Shown here piece by piece: positions 43,482-53,031 of a DNA stretch of 64,000 bases. How positions within the stretch are numbered: position 1 is the stretch's first letter; every line of letters starts with the position of its first letter. Both the position numbers and the translations under genes were made by a program. Below the pieces are notes generated by a model. The model did not search any database. It saw nothing but the letters and a program-made list of their open reading frames with translations, and had not been told where the DNA came from. The DNA is from Elusimicrobiota bacterium (lineage in GTDB: Bacteria; Elusimicrobiota; Endomicrobiia; Endomicrobiales; Endomicrobiaceae), in NCBI GenBank assembly GCA_031274365.1, contig JAISQF010000011.1:124001-188000 (forward strand), given 5' to 3'.

Positions 43482-46035
43482 GCAAGACAATCTTACGCCT
43501 TTAATGAAGCAATATTGGGATATAAAGTCCAAATATCCCAATATGATTTTGATGTTTAGGCTCGGCGACTTTTATGAAATGTTTGCAGACGACGCCGTAA
43601 AAGCCGCTCCTATTCTTGAAGTCGTTCTAACGCAAAGAACCGGTTTGCCTATGTGCGGCGTTCCGTATCATGCCCTTAATTCTTATCTAAAAAAACTTAT
43701 ATCCAAAGGTCTAAAAGCTGCAATCTGCGATCAGCTTGAAGATTCCAAAACAACGACGCATTTAATCAAAAGAGGAGTGACGAGAGTAATTACGCCCGGG
43801 ACAATACTTGAAGATTCTTTGCTTGAAGCAAAAACAAATAATTTTCTTATGTCAATTTATTATGATGAAAATCTCCGGCAAACGGCTTTTGCCGCCGTCG
43901 ATATTTCGACGGGAGATTTTTTTTGCGGACAATGCGATATAAAACTTATCGGCGCGGAAATTTCAAAATACAATCCCGGTGAAATAATCGTTCCGCAATC
44001 TTTTTCTCTTAATAAAAAATCTCCCGATTATATTGCGGATTTTGTAAATAAAATTTCACAAACGTCCGATTCTTCTTTTGACATAAACTCGGCTCAAAAA
44101 AATATCGAGGAGAAGTTCGGAGAAAATTCTCTGAAAAATTTTGAATTGGACACTCAAGGGATTATACGCGCTTGCGGAGCTGTCTTGTCATACTTAAAAG
44201 AAACTCAGCCAAAGAGTTTGGAAATATTTTCTCAAATAAAAAAATTAAATTTTCAGGATTTTATGCAGCTTGATTCAAATGCGATAAGAAATCTTGAAAT
44301 ATTAAATTCTCTCTATTCGGGCAAAAGGGAAAATTCTCTGCTTAGCGCGGTTGATCAAACAAAAACTTCTATGGGAGCAAGAACTATCCGTCAATGGATA
44401 TTAAAACCTCTATTAGATAAAGATAAAATAATAAATCGCCTAAACGCCGTTCAATTTTTTATTGAAGAATCTCAGATTAGAAAAGAAATCGTTGAAAAGT
44501 TTAAGGGAATTTCTGACATTGAAAGAATTATGGCAAGAATCGCCTCTCAAACGGCTTTGCCCAGAGATTTAATAGCTTTAAGAAATTCATTGACAGCGGT
44601 TAATGAAATAGATCAAATATTGTCAAAAAATGAAAATTACATAATTGAAATTCCGCAAAATCATAATCTCATAGAAAAAATTTCGCTGACATTGATAGAC
44701 GAACCGCCGATAAATTTAAGAGACGCAAATTTTATAAAAAGCGGAGTCAACGAAGAACTCGACGAATTAAGACGCATTGCCGCAGACACAAAAGGTTATA
44801 TTTCCGAGCTTGAATCAAAAGAAAAACAGAGCACGGGAATAAATAATTTAAGAATAAGATACAATTCTGTTTTTGGATATTATATTGAATTGACAAAAAG
44901 CGCCGCCACTCAAGCGCCGCAACATTATATAAGGAAACAAACGCTTGCAAATGTGGAAAGATATATCACGCAAGAATTAAAAAATCTTGAAGAAAAAATA
45001 TTGTCGGCTCAAGAAAAAATTATAAGAATTGAAAACGCTATTTTTATTTCTTTAAGACAAGAAATATCTTTGTTTGCGGCAGATGTTTTAAGAGTCTCGC
45101 AAATAATAGCCGAGATGGACGTTTATTGTAGCTTTGCGCAAAACGCCGAAGATCACAATTATACGCGTCCGCAAATAAATGATGGAAAAGATTTGAATAT
45201 AATTAACGGAAGACATCCCGTTTTAGAGCAAGCGTTAAAAGACGGAGAATTTGTATCCAACGATATTAACTTTAATAAAGATTCAAGAATCGCTATTTTA
45301 ACTGGACCAAATATGTCGGGTAAATCAACTTATTTAAGACAGACCGCTTTAATAGTAATTATGGCTCAGATAGGTTCTTTTATTCCAGCAGAAAGCGCTC
45401 AAATTGGTATTGTGGACAAAATTTTTACGCGCATAGGCGCGGGCGACAACCTCGCGGGAGGCGAGTCAACCTTTATGGTTGAGATGACCGAAACGGCCAA
45501 TATATTGAGACAATACACGGACAGAAGTTTGATAATACTCGACGAAGTCGGCAGAGGAACTTCAACTTACGACGGGATGTCGATAGCTTGGGCGATTTTA
45601 GAATTTTTTGCGGATAAAAGGATGATTGCAAACAACGGTTCAAAAATTCTTTTTGCAACGCATTATTTTGAATTAACTTCGCTTGAAAATAAATTTGAAG
45701 GAATAATTAACTTAACCGTTCTGGTTAAAGAATGGGAAGGCGAAGTTGTTTTTCTTCACAAAATAGTTAGCGGCAGCGCCGATAAGTCGTATGGAATTCA
45801 CGTTGCTAAAATCGCGGGACTTCCTCATAGAATAATACAAAGAGCTTACAGAATTCTTGAAGGATTGGAAACACAGGCGGCTCAAAATAATAAAGATAAA
45901 AATCAATATTATCTCGATTTGTTCGTGCCGGAAAAGCCGCAAATAAGTTCCGAACTAGAAAAAACAGATCTTAATAATTTAACTCCGATGGACGCTCTTA
46001 ATTTATTAAAAGAATGGAAAGAAAAATATAAATAA
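43477..46035 (+). CDS. mutS: DNA mismatch repair ATPase MutS, probable AUU start
   Basis: An 852-residue MutS: mismatch-binding GDFYEMF, Walker A TGPNMSGKSTYLRQTA, GAGDNLAGGESTFMVEM, Walker B IILDEVGRGTSTYDG and ATHYFELT. The first ATG is at 43504, but it has no ribosome site and would cut the family's N-terminal LTPxMKQY block. Reading the frame upstream gives codons ATT-AAG-CAA-GAC-AAT-CTT-ACG-CCT-TTA before that ATG. The ATT at 43477 lies 7 bases after AAGGAG (43464-43469), and an in-frame stop at 43471 excludes anything longer. I therefore place the start at AUU, overlapping the previous gene by five bases. Partner MutL is encoded 0.5 kb downstream. Confidence 0.9.
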   Translation: MKQDNLTPLMKQYWDIKSKYPNMILMFRLGDFYEMFADDAVKAAPILEVVLTQRTGLPMCGVPYHALNSYLKKLISKGLKAAICDQLEDSKTTTHLIKRGVTRVITPGTILEDSLLEAKTNNFLMSIYYDENLRQTAFAAVDISTGDFFCGQCDIKLIGAEISKYNPGEIIVPQSFSLNKKSPDYIADFVNKISQTSDSSFDINSAQKNIEEKFGENSLKNFELDTQGIIRACGAVLSYLKETQPKSLEIFSQIKKLNFQDFMQLDSNAIRNLEILNSLYSGKRENSLLSAVDQTKTSMGARTIRQWILKPLLDKDKIINRLNAVQFFIEESQIRKEIVEKFKGISDIERIMARIASQTALPRDLIALRNSLTAVNEIDQILSKNENYIIEIPQNHNLIEKISLTLIDEPPINLRDANFIKSGVNEELDELRRIAADTKGYISELESKEKQSTGINNLRIRYNSVFGYYIELTKSAATQAPQHYIRKQTLANVERYITQELKNLEEKILSAQEKIIRIENAIFISLRQEISLFAADVLRVSQIIAEMDVYCSFAQNAEDHNYTRPQINDGKDLNIINGRHPVLEQALKDGEFVSNDINFNKDSRIAILTGPNMSGKSTYLRQTALIVIMAQIGSFIPAESAQIGIVDKIFTRIGAGDNLAGGESTFMVEMTETANILRQYTDRSLIILDEVGRGTSTYDGMSIAWAILEFFADKRMIANNGSKILFATHYFELTSLENKFEGIINLTVLVKEWEGEVVFLHKIVSGSADKSYGIHVAKIAGLPHRIIQRAYRILEGLETQAAQNNKDKNQYYLDLFVPEKPQISSELEKTDLNNLTPMDALNLLKEWKEKYK

Positions 46036-46049
46036 AAAAGGAGTTCAAA

Positions 46050-46532
46050 ATGAAAAAAACACTATTTGTTCTTGCTTTAATTTTAACGATGTTTTCTTAC
46101 GGTTATTCAAAAACTATTTCAGCCGGAGAAGCGTCTCTTGTTGTGCCTGACGATTGGAGTATTTTAGAGGTTTCGGAGCCTATGCTTATTCTTGCGCAAG
46201 CCCCGCAAAAAGGAAACTTTTCAACCAATGTGGCGCTCTCAAAGGAAGTTATGAAAATAGACGGCGACGCCGAGACGCAAAAAGAATTAAGCATAAGAAA
46301 TTTACAGAGTATTTTTACCGATATTAAACTCATAGAATCCAAAGAGAATTATTGGATTTTTGAAAATTCCCTAAGCGAAGAAACGACGGAAATAAGACAA
46401 ATACAGTATTTTTATGTAAAAAATAATAATGTCTATATTTTGACTTTTAGCGCCGAGGAAAATCTTTTCAATTCCTCAAGACATATTTTTGAAAAAATAG
46501 AAAAATCTCTTGTTTTGGAACAATTGGAGTAA
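46050..46532 (+). CDS. Exported protein, possible PsbP/DUF1795-like
   Basis: A 160-residue protein with a signal peptide (MKK, hydrophobic stretch to about 18, cleavage near YGYS-K). The mature part (VPDDWSILEVSEPMLILAQ ... IQYFYVKNNNVYILTFSAEE) looks like the small single-domain PsbP/DcrB-type beta-sandwich fold, judged by the pattern of a buried opening strand and a terminal strand pair; this is tentative. It is within the mutS-mutL interval with its own ribosome site (AAAGGAG) and ends 6 bases before mutL. Probably periplasmic. Confidence 0.7.
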   Translation: MKKTLFVLALILTMFSYGYSKTISAGEASLVVPDDWSILEVSEPMLILAQAPQKGNFSTNVALSKEVMKIDGDAETQKELSIRNLQSIFTDIKLIESKENYWIFENSLSEETTEIRQIQYFYVKNNNVYILTFSAEENLFNSSRHIFEKIEKSLVLEQLE

Positions 46533-46538
46533 AGAATA

Positions 46539-48341
46539 ATGCCAATCAATATTTTATCACCCGAAACAATAAATAAAATAGCGGCGGGCGAAGTTGTGGA
46601 AAGACCTTTGAATGTTGTAAAAGAGCTCGTCGAAAATTCTTTAGACGCATGCGCTTCGACAATAAATATAGAGATAGAAAATGCCGGCAAAAAACTTATA
46701 CGCATTAGCGACAACGGCATAGGTATGACAAAAGATGATTTAGAATTATCCATTATGCGCCATGCTACAAGCAAAATTTCAGACTTCAACGATTTGCCTT
46801 ACGTTCAATCTTTAGGCTTTAGAGGAGAAGCGCTTTCATCCATAGCGGCCGTGTCTAAATTTGAAATAACAACAAAAAAAAGAGGCGAAGAAAACGCATG
46901 GAAATTAGAAACGCAAGGCGGGCACAATACTAAAATTTCCCCCGCTTCTTCAGCCGAAGGACTTATATGCGAAGTAAGAGATTTATTTTTTAACACGCCG
47001 GTAAGAGAGAAATTTCTAAAAAGCGAAGCCACTGAGAAAACAAGAATAATAAACGCCGTTGAAGAAATAGCTTTGGTCAACAACGATGTTTCTTTCAAAT
47101 TCTCGTCGGATAATAAAACAATTTTTTTAGTTAAAAAAACCGATAACAAAACCGAGCGCTTCGGCGACATTTTAGGAAAAGATTTCTCGTCGAAATTAAG
47201 AAACTTAAAAATAGAAGCTCAAAAAGTTTCCTTAGATATATTTTACACAGACAGAGAACATTGCCAAAATACGCGCAAATATCAATACTTATTTGTAAAT
47301 TCAAGACCTCTAAATTTGCCTAAATGGCTGATAGCCTGCGTCAACAATGCCTATAAAGAATCTATTCCCCGCGACAAATTTCCCGGATTTATTATTTATA
47401 TTTATATCGACCCCTCGGAAATAGACGTTAATATTCACCCCGCTAAAAGAGAAATTAAATTTTCAAATGAAAATATGCTTTATGATTTTATTTTTCGCAA
47501 CTTAAAAGAAGCCGTTGTCTCTCATTCGCATCCGCAAATTAATGTTTTCGATTCGCCGATTCAAAAAATAATCGATCAAAATCAAAACAAAGACAATTCA
47601 AATTTTCAAAACTATTCATCGCCGGAAACTGTCATATCTAAATCAAAGCCGTCTTTTGATATTGATATAAATGAAACTCAGACTCGATATAATGCTCTTC
47701 CAAAATATTCCCCTCTCAATAATTATGCGAAAGTCAACGTTAAACAAGAGAACTTTGGAACGGAATTTGACGATGATATAAAAGCCATAGGACAGGCTTT
47801 TTGCGCTTATATAATTGTTGAAAAAGAAGACGAGCTATATATTGTTGATCAGCATGCTGCGGCCGAGAGAGTGCGTTATGAAATGTATATTGATCAAACT
47901 GATAATAAAAAATTGATAATTCAGCAAATGTTAATTCCTGAGACTTTCACTCTTATACCGAGTTTGTCGTCATTATTAAAATCTAATCTCGAAGTATTAC
48001 AGAGTTTAGGAATACAAATTGAGGAGTTTGGCGATTCGTCTTTTAGAATAAGCTCCTATCCCGCCATATTTGGAGATGCGTCTATAGAACAAATAGTCCG
48101 CGCGGTTTTAGACAATTTGGAAAATGATAAAAATATTGAAATTGAAAAGAAAAGAGAAAAAATTATCCGCGCCGCCTGCCGCGCAAGCGTAAAAGCCGGA
48201 GATTTTATCTCTCCATTAGAATCAAAAAAACTTATGCGCGATTTATTTAAATGTAAAAATCCGTTTACTTGCCCTCACGGCAGACCCACCGCTTATTCAA
48301 TTTCAAAAAATGAGTTGGAGAAATTTTTCAAGAGAAAATGA
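46539..48341 (+). CDS. mutL: DNA mismatch repair protein MutL (with endonuclease motif)
   Basis: A 600-residue MutL. The N-terminal GHKL ATPase domain has IAAGEVVERPLNVVKELVEN, DNGIGM, RHATSKI and GFRGEALSSIAAVS. The C-terminal dimerisation/endonuclease domain has DQHAAAERVRYE (residues about 437-448), ACRASVKAGD and CPHGRPT near 578. The DQHA(x)2E(x)4E and CPHGRP motifs mark a nicking MutL, as in organisms without MutH. It overlaps miaA as ATGA. Confidence 0.95.
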   Translation: MPINILSPETINKIAAGEVVERPLNVVKELVENSLDACASTINIEIENAGKKLIRISDNGIGMTKDDLELSIMRHATSKISDFNDLPYVQSLGFRGEALSSIAAVSKFEITTKKRGEENAWKLETQGGHNTKISPASSAEGLICEVRDLFFNTPVREKFLKSEATEKTRIINAVEEIALVNNDVSFKFSSDNKTIFLVKKTDNKTERFGDILGKDFSSKLRNLKIEAQKVSLDIFYTDREHCQNTRKYQYLFVNSRPLNLPKWLIACVNNAYKESIPRDKFPGFIIYIYIDPSEIDVNIHPAKREIKFSNENMLYDFIFRNLKEAVVSHSHPQINVFDSPIQKIIDQNQNKDNSNFQNYSSPETVISKSKPSFDIDINETQTRYNALPKYSPLNNYAKVNVKQENFGTEFDDDIKAIGQAFCAYIIVEKEDELYIVDQHAAAERVRYEMYIDQTDNKKLIIQQMLIPETFTLIPSLSSLLKSNLEVLQSLGIQIEEFGDSSFRISSYPAIFGDASIEQIVRAVLDNLENDKNIEIEKKREKIIRAACRASVKAGDFISPLESKKLMRDLFKCKNPFTCPHGRPTAYSISKNELEKFFKRK

Positions 48342-49186
48342 AAAAAATCATTTTAGTTTTAGGGGCCACGGCGAGCGGAAAAACAAAAAAAGCCGTTGAA
48401 ATATCAAAACAAGAAAACGGAGAAATTATATCCTGCGACTCACGGCAGATTTATAAATATTTAGACATAGGCTCAAATAAAGAAGGAAAACTTATCGGCG
48501 AAAGTTTGCGGGAAATAGACGGAATATCGCAGCATTTAACGGACATTATAGAGCCTGACAAAACTTATAATGCCGCCGCTTTTGCCAAAGACGCTGATAA
48601 AAAAATAGAGGAAATAATAGAAAGAAAAAAAGTTCCAGTAATTTGCGGGGGAACGGGACTTTATGTAAAAGCATTATTATACGGTTTAGACGAGATGCCG
48701 TCTGCCGACGAAAAATTAAGAACAGAATTAAAAAATAAATCCGCAGACGAGCTATATGAAAAACTTTTAACAATTGATCCGCAAGCCGCTACAAAGCATA
48801 AAGGCAATCCTCAAAGATTGATGCGGGCTTTAGAGATAAATATTTTATCGGGAAAAAATCTCAAAGATTTTTTTAAGCCTACCAAAGCGAGATATGATTT
48901 TACGCTTTATAATTTGGATACGCCAAGGGATAAATTATATGCAAAAATAAATTTACGATGCGCCAAAATGATTAAAAACGGGATGATAGAAGAGACAAAA
49001 AAAGTTTTAGATATGGGTTTTTCAAAACAATGCCCGGGATTGAGCGGTATCGGATATAAACTTATAATAGAATTTTTAGACGGTAAAATTTCCAAAAATA
49101 AATTGATTGAGGAATTTTCAAAAGAGACGAGACATTACGCCAAAAGACAGATAACTTGGTTTAAGAAAAATCCGTCGGCAATATAA
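48338..49186 (+). CDS. miaA: tRNA dimethylallyltransferase MiaA
   Basis: A 282-residue enzyme: P-loop LGATASGKT at residues 7-15, SCDSRQIYKYLDIGSNK, GGTGLYVKALLYGL and the C-terminal TRHYAKRQITWFKK. It transfers dimethylallyl to A37 of tRNAs reading U-starting codons and so makes the substrate of MiaB. It is slightly shorter than E. coli MiaA (316) but all core blocks are present. Confidence 0.95.
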   Translation: MKKIILVLGATASGKTKKAVEISKQENGEIISCDSRQIYKYLDIGSNKEGKLIGESLREIDGISQHLTDIIEPDKTYNAAAFAKDADKKIEEIIERKKVPVICGGTGLYVKALLYGLDEMPSADEKLRTELKNKSADELYEKLLTIDPQAATKHKGNPQRLMRALEINILSGKNLKDFFKPTKARYDFTLYNLDTPRDKLYAKINLRCAKMIKNGMIEETKKVLDMGFSKQCPGLSGIGYKLIIEFLDGKISKNKLIEEFSKETRHYAKRQITWFKKNPSAI

Positions 49187-49255
49187 AAAAATTCACAACT
49201 CTGACATTCCGATATAGAAATCCAATTTTAATTACGAATAGGAAAATAAAAATAA

Positions 49256-50806
49256 ATGGAACATAAGACCTTAACAAAACATGCGGGAAAAACGGCTTTC
49301 GGGACGATACTTTCAAGAATACTCGGATACATAAGAGATATGCTCGTTGCAAACTTTTTTGGCGCGGGAATTTTTGCCGACGCTTTTTACGCCGCTTTTA
49401 GAATACCAAATCTTTTTAGACGTATGCTTGGCGAAGGATCTTTTTCCGCGGCTTTCATACCCGTTTTTAGCCAATATCTGCACACTTGCCCAAAAAGCGA
49501 AACACAGAAATTTCTTAACGCTGTTTTTAGCGCTTTGATTGTCATATTGCTGATAATATCTGTCCTTGGAATATTTTTTTCCCCTCTCCTTGTAAAAATT
49601 ATAGTTTGGGGATTTACCGACGACCCGGAAAAACTTCAGCTTACCATAGAACTTACAAGACTTATGTTTCCTTTTATATTTTTTATTTGTCTTGCCGCTT
49701 TTTGTCTTGCAATACTCAATGCGCTTTATTCTTTTTTTATCCCGGCATTTGCTCCGTCGGCTCTCAGCGTCAGCGAAATTTTCTATATGCTTGTAATTAT
49801 TCCTTTCATAGCCGGCGCGCAAAATGAAATAAAAGGTCTCGCCATAGCCGTCATTGCGGGAGGCGCTTTGCATTTTTTTATTCAATATCCGGCTCTAAAA
49901 AAACTTGGCTGGAATTTAAAATTCAAATTAAACTTAAAACATCCCGGCATAAAAAAAATAGCATTGCTTATGATACCCTCTGTAATCGGACTTTCCGTAG
50001 ATCAAATAAACGCTTTCGTGGACAATATTTGCGCGTCTTTTTTACAAAGCGGATCTATCACCGCTTTATATTATTCAAACAGAGTAATGCAGCTCCCGTT
50101 GGCAATTTTTGGTTTAGCGTTGGCAAGCGTCTCTTTGCCGGCTATGTCAAAAGCGGCGGCGCTTAAAGATATGGACACATTAAAAAAATCCCTAAACTTT
50201 TCAATAAGGCTTTCTCTTTTTGCCTTAATACCCGCAAGTCTCGGACTGATGATTATCGGTTATCCTATAGTGCGCGTTTTATTTGAGAGAGGACATTTTG
50301 ACGCCTATGCTTCTCTGATGACGGATAATGCGCTTTTTTATTATTCTTTAGGACTTCCCGCTTTTTCCATAACAAAACTTTTTGCCAACTCTTTTTATTC
50401 TTTTCAGGATACAAAAACTCCCGTAAAAACGGCGGCTGCGGCTATGATTTTGCATATCATTTTATGCATAATTCTAATGTATCCGATGAATGTTGGAGGG
50501 CTTGCTCTTGCAACTTCTGTCTCGGCTTATTTTAATTTGGCATTGCTTGCATTTTTTCTAAAAAAGAAAATCGGCTCTTTCAAAATAAAGGAAATAATTC
50601 TCTCCGCATCCAAGTCAACATTTGCTTCAATTTTTGCCTGCATATCCGCTTGGTATATATGTTTTAATATCGGACTTAATATTTTTGCGGCAGTTTTTTT
50701 TGCGATAATTTCAGCTTGCATCGTCTTTCTTATCATTTCAAAAATATTAAAATCAGAGGAATTAGACGTCTGTATATCAATGATTAGGAGAAAAAAGAAT
50801 GTTTGA
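49256..50806 (+). CDS. murJ: Lipid II flippase MurJ (MviN)
   Basis: A 516-residue MOP-superfamily membrane protein with about fourteen hydrophobic segments. GTILSRILGYIRDMLVANFF, FRIPNLFRRMLGEGSFSAAF and YYSNRVMQLPLAIFGLALA are the MurJ signatures, including the arginines of the central cavity. It flips lipid II outward for the PBP and SEDS enzymes found earlier in the window. It overlaps the next gene by eight bases. Confidence 0.95.
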   Translation: MEHKTLTKHAGKTAFGTILSRILGYIRDMLVANFFGAGIFADAFYAAFRIPNLFRRMLGEGSFSAAFIPVFSQYLHTCPKSETQKFLNAVFSALIVILLIISVLGIFFSPLLVKIIVWGFTDDPEKLQLTIELTRLMFPFIFFICLAAFCLAILNALYSFFIPAFAPSALSVSEIFYMLVIIPFIAGAQNEIKGLAIAVIAGGALHFFIQYPALKKLGWNLKFKLNLKHPGIKKIALLMIPSVIGLSVDQINAFVDNICASFLQSGSITALYYSNRVMQLPLAIFGLALASVSLPAMSKAAALKDMDTLKKSLNFSIRLSLFALIPASLGLMIIGYPIVRVLFERGHFDAYASLMTDNALFYYSLGLPAFSITKLFANSFYSFQDTKTPVKTAAAAMILHIILCIILMYPMNVGGLALATSVSAYFNLALLAFFLKKKIGSFKIKEIILSASKSTFASIFACISAWYICFNIGLNIFAAVFFAIISACIVFLIISKILKSEELDVCISMIRRKKNV

Positions 50807-51374
50807 AATATTTTTCTCGTCTTTTATCGTTGTTTTTCTTGCCGAGATGGGAGACAAAACGCAAATTATGTCTTTATCTTTTTCCGCAAGATACGGTCTT
50901 TGGACGACTTTATCGGCGATATTTGCCGCTATCTTGATAAACACTCTTATAGCTATAGCCGCGGGAACTTTTATTTTCAAAATATTTTCCGGAAATACCG
51001 TTCAGATTTTAGCCTATGCTCTTTTTATATTTTTTGGAGTTTGGACTTTAATCAAAAAAAGCGGCGATAACAAAGAAGAAAAAGAAAAAAGTTTAATAAT
51101 AAATCCTTTTATTACGATAGCCGTTTTTTTTATCATTGCGGAAATGGGGGACAAAACGCAAATTGCCACTATGCTTTTATCGATACAAAACCGCTCTACT
51201 ATTCCTATTTTTTTAGGAGCAAGCGCGGGTCTTTTTGCGGCTAATTTAATAGCCGTCGCCGCGGGCGTTTTGCTTAAGAAAAAAATTCCGTATAAAACAA
51301 TTAAAATACTTTCAGCTATAATTTTTATCGCTATCGGCTCGACGGGAGTTATTAAATTATATTTTGGCAAATAG
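50799..51374 (+). CDS. GDT1/TMEM165 (UPF0016) family cation transporter
   Basis: A 191-residue membrane protein with two internal repeats, each bearing EMGDKTQ (residues about 15-21 and 115-121), the family signature. About six membrane segments. Members export manganese or calcium; the bacterial ones are mainly linked to manganese. The ribosome site AGGAG is within the end of murJ. Confidence 0.92.
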   Translation: MFEIFFSSFIVVFLAEMGDKTQIMSLSFSARYGLWTTLSAIFAAILINTLIAIAAGTFIFKIFSGNTVQILAYALFIFFGVWTLIKKSGDNKEEKEKSLIINPFITIAVFFIIAEMGDKTQIATMLLSIQNRSTIPIFLGASAGLFAANLIAVAAGVLLKKKIPYKTIKILSAIIFIAIGSTGVIKLYFGK

Positions 51375-51409
51375 AAAATTATTTTAACATTTGAATAACG
51401 GGAATAAAA

Positions 51410-52708
51410 ATGACAGATGAAAAAAATGAAAAATTAGCTCAAATTCCAAAATTGCCGGGCGTATATATAATGAGAGACGCGATTGGAAATATAATTTATA
51501 TCGGCAAAGCGATTAGTTTAAGAAATAGAATTTCATCTTATTTTAGCGCCGACGTTGAGTCAAAATCCGCGGCAATAATTACCGCTATGCGCAAAATAGA
51601 TTATATTTTATGCGCTTCCGAAAGAGAAGCTTTGCTCGTAGAAAGGCAATTGATAAATAAAATTAAGCCTTATTTTAATTCTCTTTGGAAAGACGATAAA
51701 TCTTATCCTTATATAAAACTTTCAAGCGGCGACGATTTTCCAAGACTTTTTTTTACAAGAAAAAAATTAAAAGACAACGCTCTTTATTTTGGTCCTTATC
51801 CTCAAGTCTTTTACATAAAAAAACTTGTCCGCTGGCTTTGCAAATTATTTAAAATACGCCCGTGTAAATTGGATTTTAGCGAGCAAAAACTACCAGATAT
51901 AAAAAAAGTTAAATCCTGTATTTATGCCCATACAAATTTATGCGAGGCGCCTTGTATGGGAAAAATATCATCAAAAGATTATAAGGAAAAAATTAAAGAC
52001 GTCGAACAATTTTTAGACGGAAAATTCAAAAAACTTACAAATGTGTGGCGTGAGCAGATGAAAAATTTCAGCGGCGATTTGGAATTTGAAAAAGCGGCTG
52101 AAATACGCGATAGACTTTATGCGGTTGAAAATATGTCGGAAAGAGTGATGATAAGCCAAATAAGCCAAGAGGATATGATGCAATCGGTTGAAAGAGCGGA
52201 TACTCTCAATGAATTAAGAAAGATACTGCGCATAAAAAAACTTCCCGCGGCGATAGAAGGCTTTGACAATTCAAACATTCAAGGAACAAGCGCCGTGGCT
52301 TCAATGGTAAGATTTACAAACGGGATTTCCGACAAAAAAAATTATAGACGATTTAAGATAAAAACCGTCGTGGGAGCGGACGATTTTGCAAGTATGAAAG
52401 AAGTTGTTTTTCGCAGATATTCCTCATTGATAAGAAAGAATGAAAAAATGCCGGATTTAATTTTAATCGACGGAGGAAAAGGTCAATTAAGCGCGGCTGT
52501 GGAAGCGTTAGACGAGCTTAAACTCAAAATCCCGATTATTTCTCTTGCTAAAAAAAATGAAGAAATTTATTTTCCCCAAAAAGACGCTCCATTAATTTTG
52601 AGCAAAAATTCAAAAGCATTGCGGCTGCTTCAGTCAATACGCGACGAATCGCATAGATTTGCAATAAATTATCACAGACTGCTTAGAAAAAAATCCGAAG
52701 GCTTCTAA
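51410..52708 (+). CDS. uvrC: Short excinuclease subunit UvrC
   Basis: A 432-residue UvrC, against about 560-620 in most bacteria. Present: GIY-YIG nuclease (GVYIMRDAIGNIIYIGKA, residues 17-34), cysteine cluster near 152-182, UVR helix (LEFEKAAEIRDRL, 224-236), and an RNase H-like nuclease domain with EGFDNSN (Asp286), GADDF (324-325), LILIDGGKGQL (Asp354) and DESHRFA (His415). Missing: the roughly 100 residues normally between the UVR helix and the RNase H domain, and the C-terminal helix-hairpin-helix pair. Both nuclease sites look intact, so it could still make the dual incisions. The reading frame is clean to the stop, so this is not an obvious frameshift. Confidence 0.88.
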   Translation: MTDEKNEKLAQIPKLPGVYIMRDAIGNIIYIGKAISLRNRISSYFSADVESKSAAIITAMRKIDYILCASEREALLVERQLINKIKPYFNSLWKDDKSYPYIKLSSGDDFPRLFFTRKKLKDNALYFGPYPQVFYIKKLVRWLCKLFKIRPCKLDFSEQKLPDIKKVKSCIYAHTNLCEAPCMGKISSKDYKEKIKDVEQFLDGKFKKLTNVWREQMKNFSGDLEFEKAAEIRDRLYAVENMSERVMISQISQEDMMQSVERADTLNELRKILRIKKLPAAIEGFDNSNIQGTSAVASMVRFTNGISDKKNYRRFKIKTVVGADDFASMKEVVFRRYSSLIRKNEKMPDLILIDGGKGQLSAAVEALDELKLKIPIISLAKKNEEIYFPQKDAPLILSKNSKALRLLQSIRDESHRFAINYHRLLRKKSEGF

Positions 52709-52754
52709 AATGCGTATTGCTTTTAGAGGTTAATTTTGATATTATAGTTTTATT

Positions 52755-53030
52755 ATGACAACAGACATTGGACTTCTTATCATTATCATTAGCCTCATGA
52801 TAATAGCTATATCGCTTTTAATTTTAGTATTTTTTGCTATTTCATTAATTATTCAATGCAAAAAAGCAATTGAATCGGCAAATTATATTTTGGATATTGT
52901 AAAAAAAGAAGTCATAACTTTTGACAGAACTTCAAGAAGAGTTATAGACATCGCTCAAAAATTATCGCTTCCATTAGTGATAATTTCTAATATTTTACGA
53001 AGTAAATCTAAGAAAAAAGGAGGTAAATAA
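52755..53030 (+). CDS. Small membrane protein (DUF948-like) paired with YtxH
   Basis: A 91-residue protein with a long hydrophobic segment at about 5-35, followed by an amphipathic helical stretch ending in a basic tail (RSKSKKKGGK). It resembles DUF948-type proteins, which often precede YtxH genes. The next gene starts 1 base after its stop. Function unknown; cell-envelope or stress association is suggested only by the pairing. Confidence 0.65.
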   Translation: MTTDIGLLIIIISLMIIAISLLILVFFAISLIIQCKKAIESANYILDIVKKEVITFDRTSRRVIDIAQKLSLPLVIISNILRSKSKKKGGK

Positions 53031-53031
53031 A

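Noticed and set aside
43504-43506. ATG at 43504 as the mutS start
   Set aside because: No ribosome site, and it would remove the conserved N-terminal residues encoded upstream in frame.
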